Source: Microglena sp. YARC (taxonomy: Eukaryota > Chlorophyta > Chlorophyceae > Chlamydomonadales > Chlamydomonadaceae). From it: DNA of 64,000 bases. Each line of letters starts with the position of its first letter. Positions within the stretch are counted from its first letter, which is position 1. The stretch spans positions 80,290,137 to 80,354,136 of the forward strand of contig CM039462.1 of the NCBI GenBank assembly GCA_022414725.1, in the 5' to 3' direction. The notes beneath the pieces are model-generated. The model made no database searches. It had not been told where the DNA came from and saw nothing but the letters and a program-made list of their open reading frames with translations. Positions 38,890 through 54,000 of this stretch are shown one piece after another. The position numbers were made by a program, and so were the translations under genes.

Positions 38890-41800
38890 ACGTGCTGAGT
38901 CATCACTGTCGCGACGGGATTGCTGGACTGGAGGCTGAGGTCATCACCTCTACTCATAACGCTGGACCTTGAAGCTGTGTTATCGCCTGGAACATGTGGT
39001 CTGTAACCAAACGAACCTTGTAAAAAGAGTACACCGGGATAATCGCTGGACCTGGAGGCTGAGTCATCAACTGCCACATGTGGTCTGTAACCAAACGAAC
39101 TGTGTAAAACGTGTGTTCACTGTCGCGTACAGAGGTCGCCTGGACCTGGAGGCTGAGTCATCACTCTCTGCCACATGTGGTCTGTAACAAACGAAACCTT
39201 GTAAACGTGTGTTCACTGTCGTAACCGGGAATCGCCTGGACCTGGAGGCTGAGTCATCAACTGCCACTGTGGCAAACGAAACCTTGTAAAACGTGTGTTC
39301 ACTGTCGCGTACACCGGGATATCGCCTGGGACCTGGAGGCTGAGTCATCACCTCTACTGCCACATGTGGTCTTAACAAACGAAACCATTTGTAAAAACGT
39401 GTGTTCACGTGTCGCGTAACCGGGGATATCGCCTGGACCTGGAGGCTGAGTCATCACCTCTACTGCACATGTGGTCTGTAACCAAACGAACCTTGTAAAA
39501 CGTGTGTTCACTGTCGCGTACACCGGGATATTCGCCTGGACCTGGAGCTGAGTCATCACCTCTTACTGCCACATGTGGTCTGTAACAAACGAAACCTTGT
39601 AAAACGTGTGTTCACTGTCGCGTACACCGGGATATCGCCTGGACCTGGAGGCTGAGTCATCACCTCTACTGCCACATGTGGTCTGTAACAAACGAAACCT
39701 TGTAAAACGTGTGTTCACTGTCGCGTACACCGGGATATCGCCTGGACCTGGAGGCTGAGTCATCACCTCTACTGCCACATGTGTCTGTAACCAAACGAAA
39801 CCTTGTAAACGTGTGTTTCACTGTCGCGTACACGGGATATCGCCTGACCTGGAGGCTGAGTCATCACCTCTACTGCCACATGTGGTCTGTAACCAAACGA
39901 AACCTTGTAAAACGTGTGTTCACTGTCGGTACACCGGGATATCGCCTGGACTTGTGGAGGCTGAGTCATCACCTCTACTGCCACATGTGGTCTGTAACCA
40001 AACGAAAACTTGTAAAACGTGTGTTCACTGTCGGTACACCGGGATATCGCCTGGACCTGGAGGCTGAGTCATCACCTCTACTGCCACATGTGGTCTGTAA
40101 CCAAACGAAACCTTGTAAAACGTGTGTTCACTGTCGCGTACACCGGATATCGCCTGGACCTGGAGGCAGAGTCATCACCTCTACTGCCACATGTGGTCTG
40201 TAACCAAAACGAAACCTTGTAAAACGTGTGTTCACTGTCGCTACAACCGGATATTGGACCTGGAGGCTGAGTCATCACCTCTATGCCACATGTGGTCTGT
40301 ACCAAACGAAATAAAACGTGTGTTCACTGTCCGCGTACGACGGATATCGCCTGGACCTGGAGGCTGAGTCATCACCTCTACTGCCACATGTGGTCTGTAA
40401 CCAAACGAAACCTTGTAAAACGTGTGTTCACTGTCGCGTACACCGGGATATCGCCTGGACCTGGAGCTGAGTCATCACCTCTACTGCCACATGTGGTCTG
40501 TAACCAAACGAAACCTTGTAAAACGTGTGTTCACTGTCGCGTACACCGGGATATCGCCTGGACCTGGAGGCTGAGTCATCACCTCTACTGCCACATGTGG
40601 TCTGTAACCAACGAAACCTTGTAAAACGTGTGTTCACTGTCGCGTACACCGGGATATCGCCTGGACCTGGAGGCTGAGTCATCACCTCTACTGCCACATG
40701 TGGTCTGTAACCAAACGAAACCTTGTAAAACGTGTGTTCACTGTCGCGTACACCGGGATATCGCCTGGACCTGGAGGCTGAGTCATCACCTCTACTGCCA
40801 CATGTGGTCTGTAACCAAACGAAACCTTGTAAAACGTGTGTTCACTGTCGCGTACACCGGGATATCGCCTGGACCTGGAGGCTGAGTCATCACCTCTACT
40901 GCCACATGTGGTCTGTAACCAAACGAAACCTTGTAAAACGTGTGTTCACTGTCGGTACACCGGGATATGCCTGGACCTGGAGGCTGAGTCATCACCATCT
41001 ACTGCCACATGTGGTCTGTAACCAAACGAAACTTGTAAAACGTGTGTTCACTGTCGCGTACACCGGATATCGCCTGGACCTGGAGGCTGAGTCATCACCT
41101 CTACTGCCACATGTGGTCTGTAACCAAACGAACCTTGTAAAACGTGTGTTCAACTGTCGGTAACCGGGATAAATCGCCTGGACCTGGAGGGAGGCTCATC
41201 ACCTCTACTGCCAATGTGGTTGTAAACGAAACCTTGTAAAACGTGTGTTCAAACGAAATCCTTTGTAAAACGTGAAACCTTTTAAAACGTGTGGGTCTTG
41301 AGTGGCGACAGATATCCGCCTGGACCTGGAGGGAGTACTATCACCTCTACTGCCACATATGTGGTCCTGTAACCAACGAAACTTGTACGTGTGTTCACTG
41401 TCGCGTACACCGGGATAATCGCCTGGACCTGGAGGCTGAGTCATCACCTCTATGCCAGCATGTGGTCTGTAACCAAACGAAACCAACCTTCGTTAATTGT
41501 TGCTCTTACCTGTCGCGTTATCCTTTTCACATGCGAATATCGCTGGACCTGGACGTCTCTACACCTTTTCTTAGTCCGGACAGGGAGTGGTCCTTGCCTA
41601 TCCAAAAACGTGTGTTCACTGTGGCGGTACAAACGGATTATCGCCTGGACCTGGAGGCTGAGTCATCACCTCTACTGCCACATGTGGTCTGTACCAAACG
41701 AAAACTTGTAACCACTGTCGCCGTACGTGTGTTTCACTTGTCGCGTATCACCGGGATAATCGCCTGGACCTGGACGAGCTGTACGAGTCCATCACCTCTA

Positions 41801-44800
41801 CTGGCCACACATGTGGTTCTGTAACCAAACGAACCTTGTAAAACGGTGTGTTCACTGTCGCGTAACGGATATCGCCCTGACCCTGGAGGCTGAGTCAATC
41901 ACCTCTACTGCCACATGTTGGTCTGTAACCAAACGAAACCTTGTAAAACGTGGTGTTTCACTGTTCACGAGGAGTGTCGCTAGGAGGATAGGTACACCGG
42001 GATCGAACGTGGTGAGGGAGGCGTGTGATGGTGCTACCCTGTCGCGTATTTTGTGAGAATATTTTTTCGCCTGGACCTGGAGGACTGAGTCATCACCTCT
42101 ACTGCCTAAAGAAACATGCCTGGTCTGTAACCAAACGAACCTCTTGTAAACGTGTGTTCACTGTCGCGTACACCGGGATAAGAAATCGCCTGGAGCCTGG
42201 AGGCTGAGTCATCACTCTACTGCCACATGTGGTCTGTAACCAAACGAAAACCATGTAAACGTGTGTTCACTGTCGCGTACACCGGGATAATATCGCCGAC
42301 CTGGAGCCGCACTGAGTCATGGAAGGGCCATCTACTGCACATGTGTCTGTAAAAAAAAGAAACCTTGCGTGTGGTTTCACTCAAAAAAAAAAAAAAAAAA
42401 ATAAAAAAAAAGGGATAAAACTGAGCCCAACCGAAAACTTGTCACGTTGTGTGTCCTGTTTGCCTACACCGATGAGTGTATCGAAACCTGATTGTTCAAG
42501 TGTTACGGGATAATCCTGGAACGCTGAGTCATCCGTTAATGCCAAACGGGGAATACAGTGAATATTGGACCGTGTTTAAAGGCTGAAGGAGGAAACTTTG
42601 ATAAAACGTGTGTTCATGTGCGTACATATGAACGGGATATCGCCGCTGGACTGAGACTGCACATGTGGTCTGTAGCCAAAGACCTTGTCTAAACGTGTGT
42701 TCATGTTCACCTGCCTCTGGAAGGCGCGGTTTTATGTACGGGCACCGTCTGTGGAGACCAAACTTCGAAACCTTGTCTTCAACCACGGGATACCCTGGGA
42801 GCTGAGTCATCACTAAGGATTGTCTACTGATTGTGGTGTAAGAGAGAACCCACGTGTGTTCACTGTCGGTACACCGGATATCGCCTGGCCTGGAGGCTGA
42901 GTCACACTCTATGCCACATGTGGTCTGTAAACCAAACGAAACACGTGTGTTCATGTCGCGTAACCGGGAACCTGGACCTGGAGGTGAATCAACTCAGATG
43001 TGGTCTGTCACGTGTGTCACTGTCGCGATTACACCGGATATAGCCTGGACCTGGAGGCTGAGTCATCACCTCTACTGCCACAATGGTGGTCATGTAACCA
43101 AACGAAACCTTGTAAAACGTGTGTTCACTGTCGCGTACACCGGGATATCGCCTGGACCTGGAGGCTGAGTCATTCATCACCTCTTACTGCCACATGTGGT
43201 CTGGTAACCAAACGAAACCTTGTAAACGTGTGTTCCACTGTCGCGTACACCGGGATAATCGCCTGGACCTGGAGGCTGAGTCATCAGCCTCTACTGCCAC
43301 CATGTGGTCTTGTAACCAAACGAAACCTTGTAAAACGTGTTGTTCACTGTCGCGTAACACCGGGATATCGCCTGGACTGGAGGCAGAAGTCATCACCTCT
43401 ACATTGCCACATTGTGGTCTGTAACCAACGAAACCTTGTAAAACGTGTGTTCACTGTCGCGTACACCGGGATATCGCCTGGAACCTGGAAGGCTGAGTCA
43501 TCACCTCTACTGCCAACATGTGGTCTGTAACCAAACGAAACCTTGTAAAACGTTGTGTTCACTGTCGCGTAACACCTGGTATGGCTGATCATAACCTCTA
43601 CTTGCCACACATGTGTCGTAACCATTATATACCCTGGAACTGGAGGCTGAGTCATCACCTTCTACTGCCCACATGTGGTTCTGTAACCAAACGTAACCTT
43701 GTAAACGTGTGTTCACTGTCGCGTACACCGGGATATCGCCTGGACCTGGAGGGCTGAGTCATCACCTCTACTGCCACATGTGGTCTGTAACCAAACGAAA
43801 ACCTTGTAAAACGTGTGTGTTAGCGTACACTGTCGCGTACACCGGGATATCGCCTGGACCTGGAGGCTGAGTCATCACCTCTACTGCCACATGTGGTCTG
43901 TAACAAAAGAACTTGTAAAACGTGTGTTCACTGTCGCGTACACCGGGATATCGCCTGGACTGGAGGCTGAGTCATCACCTCTACTGCCACATGTGGTCTG
44001 TAACCAAACGAAACCTTGTAAAACGTGTGTTCACTGTCGCGTACACCGGGATATCGGCCTGGACCTGGAGGCTGAGTCATCACCTGCTACTGCCACATGT
44101 GGTCTGTAACCAAACGAAACCTTTGTAAAACGTGTGTTTCACTGTCGCGGTACACGGGATATCGTGGATGGAGGCTGAGTCACTCACCTACATGCACATG
44201 GTCTTGTAACCAAACGAAACTGGTAACTTGTAAAACGTGTGTTCACTGTCTCGCCTTGGGACCTGGAGGCTGAGTCAATACCTCTACTGCCACATGTGGT
44301 CTGTAACCAAACGAAACCTTGTAAAAACGTGTGTTCACTGTCGCGTACACCGGGATATCGCCTGGACCTGGAGGCTGAGTCATCACCTCTAACTGCCACA
44401 TGTGGTCTGTAACCAAACGAAACCTTGTAAAACGTGTGATATATCCAAAAAATTTCACTGTCGCGTACTGGGACCGGGATATCGATATACCTGGACCTGG
44501 AGCTGAGTCATCACCTCTACTGCCACAGTTGTGGTCCTGTAACCAAACGAATCACCTTATTTTGTTAGCCTGGAAACGTGTGTGTTACCCACTGTCGCGT
44601 TACACGGATAATCGCCTGGACCTGGAGGCTGAGTCCATCACCTCTACTGCCACATGTAGTCTGTAACCAAACGAAACCTTGTAAAACGTGTGTTCACTGT
44701 CGCGTTACACCGGGATATCGCCTGGACCTGGAGGCTGAGTCATGCCACATGTGTCCTTGTCACCTACGCCCGGGAGGCTGAGTCATCATCCTCTACTGCC

Positions 44801-47800
44801 ACAATGTGGTCTGTAAAACCCAAAACGAAACCTTGTAAAAACGTGTGTTTCACTGTGATACAACTGGAGGCTGAGTCATCACTCTACTACAGTACACCGG
44901 GATATCGCCTGGACCTGGAGGCTGAGTCATCACCTCTACTGCCACATGTGGTCTGTAACCAAACGAAACCTTGTTAAAAACGTGTGTTCACTGTCGCGTA
45001 CACGGGATATCGCCTGGACCTGAGGCTGAGTCATCACCTCTACTGCCACATGTGGTCTGTAACAAACGAAACCTTGTAAAACGTGTGTTCACGTGTGTTC
45101 ACGGGGCTGTCATCACCTCTTCGCGTAAACCAAACGAAACCTTGTTAAAACGTGTGTCACTGTCCGTCGCCATGACCCTGGAGGCTGAAGGTCATCACCT
45201 CTACTGCCACATGTGTTTCTGGAAACCGGCGTTTACACCTGGATATCGCTGGAACCTGGAGGCTGAGTCAATCACCTCTACTGCCACGAAAATGTGGTCT
45301 GTAACCATCGCCTGGAACGAAACCATGTGGTTGTAAAACGTTGTTCAAACGTGTGTTTACTTCGCGTAACCATAACACTTAAAACTGTTGGTGTTCACTG
45401 TCGCGTACACCGGGATATCGCCTGGACCTGGAGGCTGAGTCATACTTGCCACAGATGTGTCTAACCAACGAACGAAACCTTGTAAAACGTGTGTTCACTG
45501 TCGCGTACACCGGGATATCGCCTGGACCCTGGAGGCTGAGTCATCACTCTCTGCATGTTGGTCATAACCAAACGTGGCTCTGTAACCAAACGAAACCGTG
45601 TGTAAAACTGTTCGCGTGTGTTCACTGTCAAGCGTACACCGGATATCGCCTGGACCTGGAGGCTGAGTGCCATCAACACTGTGGTTCATGTAAAAAAAAC
45701 GAACCTTGTAAAAACGTGTGTTCACTGTCGCGTACACCGGGATATTCGCCTGGACCTTGGAGGCTGAGTCATCACCTCTACTGCCACTGTGAAACGTTTG
45801 TCTGTAACCGGAATCGCCTGGACTGAGGCCTGATCATCACCTCTACTTGCCACATGTGGTCTGTAAAACGTGTGTAAAACGTTTTCACCTGTTCGCGTTA
45901 CCACCTATCGCCTGGTCGTCGTATCACTCATGATCAAACGGCTAACCGTTAAAATCGCGTACACCGGGATAGCGCAACTGGACCTGAGGCTGAGTCATCA
46001 CTTACTGCCACACTGTAACCAAGAACGAAACCTTGTAAAAACGTGTGTTCATCGACGTACACCGGATTATCGCCTTGGACCTGGAGGGAGTCATCACCTC
46101 TACTGCCACATGTGGTCTGTAAACCAAACGAAACCTTGTTAAAAACGTGTGTTTCACTGATCGCGTATCAACACCGGTATCAGACCTGGACCTGGTAGGC
46201 TGAGTCATCACCTCTACCTGGCCACACAAACGAAAACCTTGTTAAACGTAAGTGTATCACTGATCGCGTCTGGGATATCGCCTGGACATCTGGAGAGCTG
46301 AGTACTTGCCGCTAACCTTTGTATTAAAACGTTACAATACACCTAAAACAAAGCCCCTGTGTTTCCACTGATCGCGTAACACCGGGATATCGCCTATGTG
46401 AGAAACCTCATGTCACGTGTGTTCACTGTCGCATACACCGGATATCGCCTAGGAGGCTGAGAACATAAAACCTCGTGGTGTTCATGTCGCGCGGGGATAT
46501 GCTGGCTGGAGGCTGAGTCATATCCTACTGCCACAATGTTTGGTTGTAACAAACGAAACCTTGTAAAACGTGTGTTCACTGTCGCGTACCGGAGATTCGC
46601 TGGCTTGGAGGCTGAGTATCAAATCTATCCACATGTGAGGGTCCTCGACCAAACGAAAACTTGTAAACGTGTGTGCCACTGTGGTCGTGGACTACTGAAT
46701 AAAAACGTCGTGCGCATCACACTTAGCTCTACATGTGGTTGTACCAAACGAAACCTTATAAAACGTGTGTTCAACTGTTCGGTAACCGGGATATCGCTGG
46801 CTGGAGGATGAGTCATCACCTCTACTGCCACATGTGGTCTGTAACCAAACGAAACCTTTGTAAAACGTGTGTTCACTGGTCGCGTTTTACACCGGGAATA
46901 TCGCCTGTGACTGGAGGCTGAGTCATCACCGTCAACTACTGCCACATGTGGTCTGTAAACCATTCAACGAAACCTTGTATTAAAACGTGTGTTCACTGTC
47001 GCGTACACCGGGATATCGTATGCTGGACCTGGAGCTGAGGTCATTACCTCTACTGCCACACTGTTGGTCTGTAACCAAACGAAACCTTGTAAAACGTGTG
47101 TTCAACAATGTCAGCGTAACACGGATATCGCCTGGACCTGGAGGCCCTGAGTCATCACCTCTACTGCCACATGTTTGGTGGGGGTCATGTAACCCAAACG
47201 AAACCTTGTAAAACGTGTGTTCAGAACGTGTCGGTCGCTACGCGGATATACACGGATATTCGCCTGGACCTGGAGTGGAGGCTGAGTCATCACCCTACTG
47301 CCACATTATGTGGTCTGTAAACCAAAACGAAGAAACCTGTAAAACGTCGTGTTTCAACACTGTCGCGTACACCGGGATAAACAGAATCGCCTGGATGGAG
47401 GCTGATCGTCATCACCTCCTAAACTACACTAATAGTGCCACATGTTGGTCTGTAACCAAACGAAACCTTGTAAAACAGTGTGTTCACATATGTTCCGCGT
47501 ATACACGGGGAATTCGCCTATGGACGACTGGAGGCTGAGTCATCACTCTCTATGCCAATTTTGTCTGTAACCAAACGGAAAACCTTTGTGTTAAAACGTG
47601 TGTTCACTGTCGCGCTACACCGTGATATCGCCTGGATCTGGGATGCTGAGTTCATCACCTCTACTGCCCACATTGTGGTCTGTAACAAACGAAACCTTGT
47701 AAAACGTCTTGTTCACTTGTCGCGGTACACCGGGATATCGCCTTGGACCTGGAGGCTGATCATCACCTCTTACTGCCAATGTGGTTGTAAACAACGAAAC

Positions 47801-50800
47801 CTTGTAAAACGTGTGTTCACTGTCGCGTACCGGGACGATATCGCCTGGACCTGGAGGCTGGACGTGCATCACCTCTACTGCCACAAATGTGGTCTGTAAT
47901 CCATAACGAAAACACCTATGTAAACGTGTTTACTGTCGGCTGCTTTACACCAGAAGATAATCGACAAACTGGACCATGAGGACATTGCAAAGAATACCCA
48001 TCACCTGTCATACTGACCACATGTAGTCCTGTAACCAAACGAAACCTTGCTATAAAAACCGTGATAGTTAACACTGTCGACGCTACACCGGAAGTGATTC
48101 TCGCCTGAAGACTGAGGCTGATCCCATCACCTCTTAACTGCGCCCACCATTGGTCATGAACACAACAAACACTTGTAAAGACGATCGTGAATTCAACCTG
48201 ATAAACGCGTACAATATTACACCGGAAGAACATATCGGCACTAGAGACCATATAGAAGAGGCTGAGTCAAATACACCATTTTCTACATATGCACATCGAT
48301 AGTCAGGATCTGTAAAAACAAAACGCACCATTGCTAAAAAACGATGAAATGGAATATCCATGTCCAAGTAACACAACGGAAAGGAATATCGCCTGGAAAC
48401 CTGGGCTGAAGTCATCAACCCTCTACAAGGCCACATGATGTCTTGTAACCAAACGAAAACCTTGTAAAACGTCGAATGTTTCCTGTCAGCGATAAATATA
48501 AATACCACCGGGAAAAAGATATTCGTCGGACCTGGAGGCTGGATCAATAACAACCTCTACCTGCCACATTGTGGTCTGTAAAAACCAAACGAAAAACCTT
48601 GTAAAAACGTGATGAATTCAACTGTCGCCAAGCACATCAACACCGAAAAAAAAGATCATCGCCGGACTGGAGACACTGAGTTTCATCCACCTCATATCTG
48701 CACACATTGTCTGTAAAACCAAACGAAATAATGATAAAACAGTTGTAGATATCCTGTCAACAGAAAAAAATAACACCAAGGAAGATATCGCACAATGAGA
48801 ACTAGGAGGCGAGTCATAACAAACCTCAACCTGCCAATGGGTATATGACACAAACGAAACCTTGTATAAAAACGATGATGATATCACTAGTCGACGTACA
48901 CCGGAGACTATCGCTGGACCTGAGAGGACTGAGTCATCAAACCTCTAACTGCCACAGGAATGGCGAAACCTGTAACATAAAGAAACCCTAATGAATAAAA
49001 ACGTGTGTTACACTGTCGACGTACACCGGAGATCATCGCACACTCGGACCTGGAGAACTAGAGTCAATCACCTACTACTCCAAATTGGTCCTGATAAAAC
49101 CAAACGAAACCTGTAAAACAATGTAGAATATCACTGTCGACGTATACACACAGGGAATAATAACGACCTAGAGACCGTGAAGAGGCAACTGAAATCATCC
49201 ACCATCTACTTGCCACAATAAAAAGTGTTCATATGTAAACCAAAACGGAAAACAACTTAGTAAAACGTCGTGTTCACTGATCGTGAATTAATATACACGG
49301 ACGATATCTTCGGAAACCTGAATGAGGCTGAGAAACATCACCATCTAATGCACATGTAAGTACCTGTAAGACCAAAACGAAAAAAACCTTGAAAAACGTG
49401 ATTCTCACTGTCGCGAATTTTACACCGGGATAATCAGCAACTCGGACCATGGACGACTGAAGTCATTCCCCTAAACCTACTGACCAACATCAGATGTCTG
49501 AAAACCGAATACGGAAAACTTGTACAAAAGAAATCGTGTTCACTGCGGATATAAACACCGGGATATCGCCTTGGACCTGGAGGCTGAGTCAATCACCCTC
49601 TAACTGAACCACAATGTGGTCTTGATAAACCAAACGAAAACTTGTTAAAACGTTCTGATCGATTCAACTGTCATCAAAGCGACTAATATTAACACCGCGG
49701 AATATCAGACCTGGAAACCTGGAGCTAGTCATCAACCATAACTTAAACTGCCAAACATGTGTCTGTAACCAAAAACGAAACTTATAAACACCGATGTGAT
49801 TCACATGTCAAAAGCGATACACCGCGCAAGATAACTATCGCACTGCGACCTGAGTGGACGGCTGAGTTCATTCAACCATCTCCTGCCACAACTACACAAC
49901 ACTACCAAAACACACATATAGAATACAGAGAAAATAGATAATCAATGAATCGACGAAAAAATACACACCAGGAGATATCGACCACATGGAACCTGGAGGC
50001 TGCAGTCATCACCTACTACTGGCCACATAGTGCGTCAAATGTAACCAAAACGAACCTCTGAATAAAACGTAGTCGATTCAACTGTCAGAGCGTACCACCG
50101 GGATATGAGCACTGGACCTGGAGGAACTAAATCACTCACCCCAATCTATAAGCCATAGTGAGTCTGTATTACCCAAAACGCAACAAACCTTTATGTACAA
50201 ACGCGGATCCCTGTCGAAAACAATACCGGGGAATAATAACGCACCTGCGACCTCGGACGAGACAGACGTCATACCACCTCTACTGACCACAAACTAGTGG
50301 TCTGTAAAACCCAAACGAAACACTTCAGTAAAAACGAATGTCAAATAATCCACTGTAGCGACGTACACCGGAACAAAGAATACACCGCCCTGCGACCTGG
50401 CGACGGCTAGACACCAATCCCACCTCATACTAGACCACACACCGACCTGTCTAGTAACCAAAAACGAAAACTTGTCAACCGCATAGTGGGATCTCACTGT
50501 CCGCGACAAAAATTCACACACGCCGAAAAACGATACTACGCCAAATGGATGAGAGGGAAATGAGTCATCACCATTCAATAACCTAGACCACAAATCGTAA
50601 GTAATGTAAACAAAACCCAAACGATAACCTCACTGACAAACTATAGTGTCTCAACTGTCGCAGCACACACAACATCATACCACACCCGGAAATCGCACCA
50701 CATGGACCTGGACGGCTGAGTACATCCGCTTACTGCATCAGTTCTGTAAACCAAACAAACCTATGTAACGCTACCAGTGATATCACTGCGTCGCGCCAAT

Positions 50801-52200
50801 CACACCGCGACAAGAATATCGCCAACACAATGGACCTGCGAGACGAATCAATACAACCTCTTACATGCCACATGTGGTCTGATAAACCAAAGACGAAACC
50901 TTGACTAAAACGTCAGTGTTCACTGTCGACGATACCACCCGGATATCCGCCCTGACCTGGAGGCTGAGTCTACACACCTTCTCACTAGCCATAGTGGTCT
51001 AAAGTACACCACAACGACAAAACCTAATGATAAAACGAATTATAAGTTCACCTTAGTCGCGACTACACCGGCACTATCGCCAACTGAGACCATAGGAGGC
51101 TGAGTTCATCACCATCTACTAGCCACCATGTAGGTCTAGATCAAACAAACAACGAAACCTTGTAAAAACGTGCTGCAATTAACACTGACGTATCACGACC
51201 ACCAGGATAATATCCCCTAGGACCTATGGAGAGACTGAGTTCGATCACCTCTCACTGCCGACCATGTGGTCTGTACACAAACGAAAACCTTGTACACGTA
51301 ATAAAAAAAAAAAAAAATAAACAAACAACAAAAAACAAAAAAAACTGTACGTTACCTAGGACTCGCGATCTCATTACAACCAGAAGAATATCGCCTGACA
51401 TGGAGGAACTGAGTCATCAACCAACACTACTTGCACCCACTGTGGTCTGTAAAACCAAACGAAAACCCTTGTAAAACGTCGTGTTTGCACTTGTCATGCG
51501 CCTACACCGGGAGATATCGCCCCTGGACCTGGAGGCTGAAGATCATCACCTCTACATGCCACAAATGTGAGTTCTGTAACCAAAAACGAAACCTGTTAAA
51601 AAACGTGTGTATCCACTAGTACGCGAACACGCAGGGATATCGCCTAAGGAACCTGTGAGGCTGAAGTCATCACCCACTACTTGCCACATATGGAACTGAT
51701 TTAACCAAACAAACCTAAAATTGAAAAACAAGTCGATGATTTCACTGTCAAGCGCACATAACACCAGGAAGAGATAATAACGCCTGGACCTGGGGCTAGA
51801 AAGCACACCTCTACGCACAAACATGTGGCTCCTAAGAATAAACCAAACCCGAAACCATATGAATATAAAAACGTAGTGTTACAAACGTATCTGCGAACAA
51901 TACCAACCAGGCGAATTTCTGCCATGGACACTGAGAGGCTAGAAGAAGTCATCAACACCATAACATTGACACAACATGTGAAGTCTGATAACCAAACAAG
52001 AAACCTTGTAAAACGTGCTGTTTTTCACTGATCGTCGTACACGGGATATCGCCTGGACCTGAGAGGACTAAGGAGTATCACCATCTACCTGCCACATCAT
52101 GTGCCGTCTTTACACCAAACAGAATAACCATCAAATCGCTACAAACGGTGTGATCACTAGTCGCGTTCACAGAGAAATATCAGAAAACCCTGAGATCCTG
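38890..52200 (+). repeat. 104-bp satellite, about 125 units, noisy beyond 41 kb
   Basis: Consensus words in order: 'gtgttcactgtcgcgtacac', 'cgggatatcgcctggacctg', 'gaggctgagtcatcacctct', 'actgccacatgtggtctgta', 'accaaacgaaaccttgtaaa', 'acgt'. Units at 39590-41130 and 43800-44450 are near perfect. Elsewhere single-base insertions and deletions rise, reaching roughly one in six bases at 48-52 kb. 104 is not a multiple of three, so the ORFs seen in it are by-products. A-rich runs interrupt at 42381-42412 and 51301-51345. It follows exon E directly and so probably lies in that intron. Confidence 0.9.
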
Positions 52201-52204
52201 AGCT

Positions 52205-53000
52205 GAAGATCCATCGCCTTGTGCTGAAGACTGTAGTTGCAACCCACAGTAAAAGAAACAACCAGCGCTCGCAAGCAAATAAACTGCATGTACTCATGCC
52301 ACAACCAATAGCAATAAGCAACCTCACAATAAAACCCACAGACAAAGGAAGAGAACAGGTGCGTCCTAGCAATGTCATACATTGCATCATCCTGCACTGC
52401 AAACCTCACCATTTAACCCACGAGGAAAGATAGGCACCAGCTTGCGTTACTGCACGCACCATCATCAATGCAATAACGCAAACCTCACCAATATAAAACA
52501 CCACAGAAAAAAGAGAAGAACAACAAAGGATACAATACTGCTCATCCTAACTGACCTAAATATACATCTCAACTAACCTGAGGTTGAGGCAAGTCTAGAC
52601 CCAACTCGTGCTGAAGGCCTGAGATTTGCCCAACCCAACAAAAACAGGAAAGAGAGCTTCACCGGTACACAAGTTAATATAGACAAACTTTATTTGACAC
52701 AATATTTTGGCGCATAGCCCCCCCCACACCCAAAAACCCACCCCCCCTGACACACACAATACAGAAAACAGAGGAAGCAAAAACGAGAAACACCCGAATC
52801 ACCTCTTCCGTTTTGAATGGTTGATTTGTCGTGTTGTCTGCACGTAACCCGAAAGGCCTGACCTGTCGTAAACCCGGCAGTTTAATCCGCGAGTGCACAA
52901 ATCGATGCCGTCCAACAACTCTACCGCCCATATTTTCTGCGCCGCTCACGACGACTGCTAGGAACTTGTTTTGTTTACTTGAACTTGTTATACATGGCTC
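52205..53000 (+). repeat. Noisy duplicate of the satellite's right flank (contig end)
   Basis: Follows the same order as 56405-57058: 'tgtgctgaag', CACAG..AAAG blocks, 'catgcaaacctcaccatt'-like words, 'agccccccccc', 'gtcgtgttgtctgcacg', 'ttttctgcgccgctcacgac', 'gaacttgtttacatggctc'. The two differ by frequent small indels. It stops at the gap exactly where the other copy reads CATGGCTCAGA. Best explained as the same locus present on two unmerged contigs. Confidence 0.8.
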
Positions 53001-54000
53001 NNNNNNNNNNNNNNNNNNNNNNNNNNNNNNNNNNNNNNNNNNNNNNNNNNNNNNNNNNNNNNNNNNNNNNNNNNNNNNNNNNNNNNNNNNNNNNNNNNNN
53101 NNNNNNNNNNNNNNNNNNNNNNNNNNNNNNNNNNNNNNNNNNNNNNNNNNNNNNNNNNNNNNNNNNNNNNNNNNNNNNNNNNNNNNNNNNNNNNNNNNNN
53201 NNNNNNNNNNNNNNNNNNNNNNNNNNNNNNNNNNNNNNNNNNNNNNNNNNNNNNNNNNNNNNNNNNNNNNNNNNNNNNNNNNNNNNNNNNNNNNNNNNNN
53301 NNNNNNNNNNNNNNNNNNNNNNNNNNNNNNNNNNNNNNNNNNNNNNNNNNNNNNNNNNNNNNNNNNNNNNNNNNNNNNNNNNNNNNNNNNNNNNNNNNNN
53401 NNNNNNNNNNNNNNNNNNNNNNNNNNNNNNNNNNNNNNNNNNNNNNNNNNNNNNNNNNNNNNNNNNNNNNNNNNNNNNNNNNNNNNNNNNNNNNNNNNNN
53501 NNNNNNNNNNNNNNNNNNNNNNNNNNNNNNNNNNNNNNNNNNNNNNNNNNNNNNNNNNNNNNNNNNNNNNNNNNNNNNNNNNNNNNNNNNNNNNNNNNNN
53601 NNNNNNNNNNNNNNNNNNNNNNNNNNNNNNNNNNNNNNNNNNNNNNNNNNNNNNNNNNNNNNNNNNNNNNNNNNNNNNNNNNNNNNNNNNNNNNNNNNNN
53701 NNNNNNNNNNNNNNNNNNNNNNNNNNNNNNNNNNNNNNNNNNNNNNNNNNNNNNNNNNNNNNNNNNNNNNNNNNNNNNNNNNNNNNNNNNNNNNNNNNNN
53801 NNNNNNNNNNNNNNNNNNNNNNNNNNNNNNNNNNNNNNNNNNNNNNNNNNNNNNNNNNNNNNNNNNNNNNNNNNNNNNNNNNNNNNNNNNNNNNNNNNNN
53901 NNNNNNNNNNNNNNNNNNNNNNNNNNNNNNNNNNNNNNNNNNNNNNNNNNNNNNNNNNNNNNNNNNNNNNNNNNNNNNNNNNNNNNNNNNNNNNNNNNNN
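53001..54000. other. Assembly gap (1000 N)
   Basis: Exactly 1000 N, a placeholder length. The flanks suggest that the contig ends overlap rather than being separated by missing sequence. Confidence 0.95.

Noticed and set aside
38890..52200. Many ORFs of 60-177 codons (MCSLSRTPGYRLDLEAESS type)
   Set aside because: All are reading frames of the 104-bp satellite; the unit length is not a multiple of three and indel noise breaks them.
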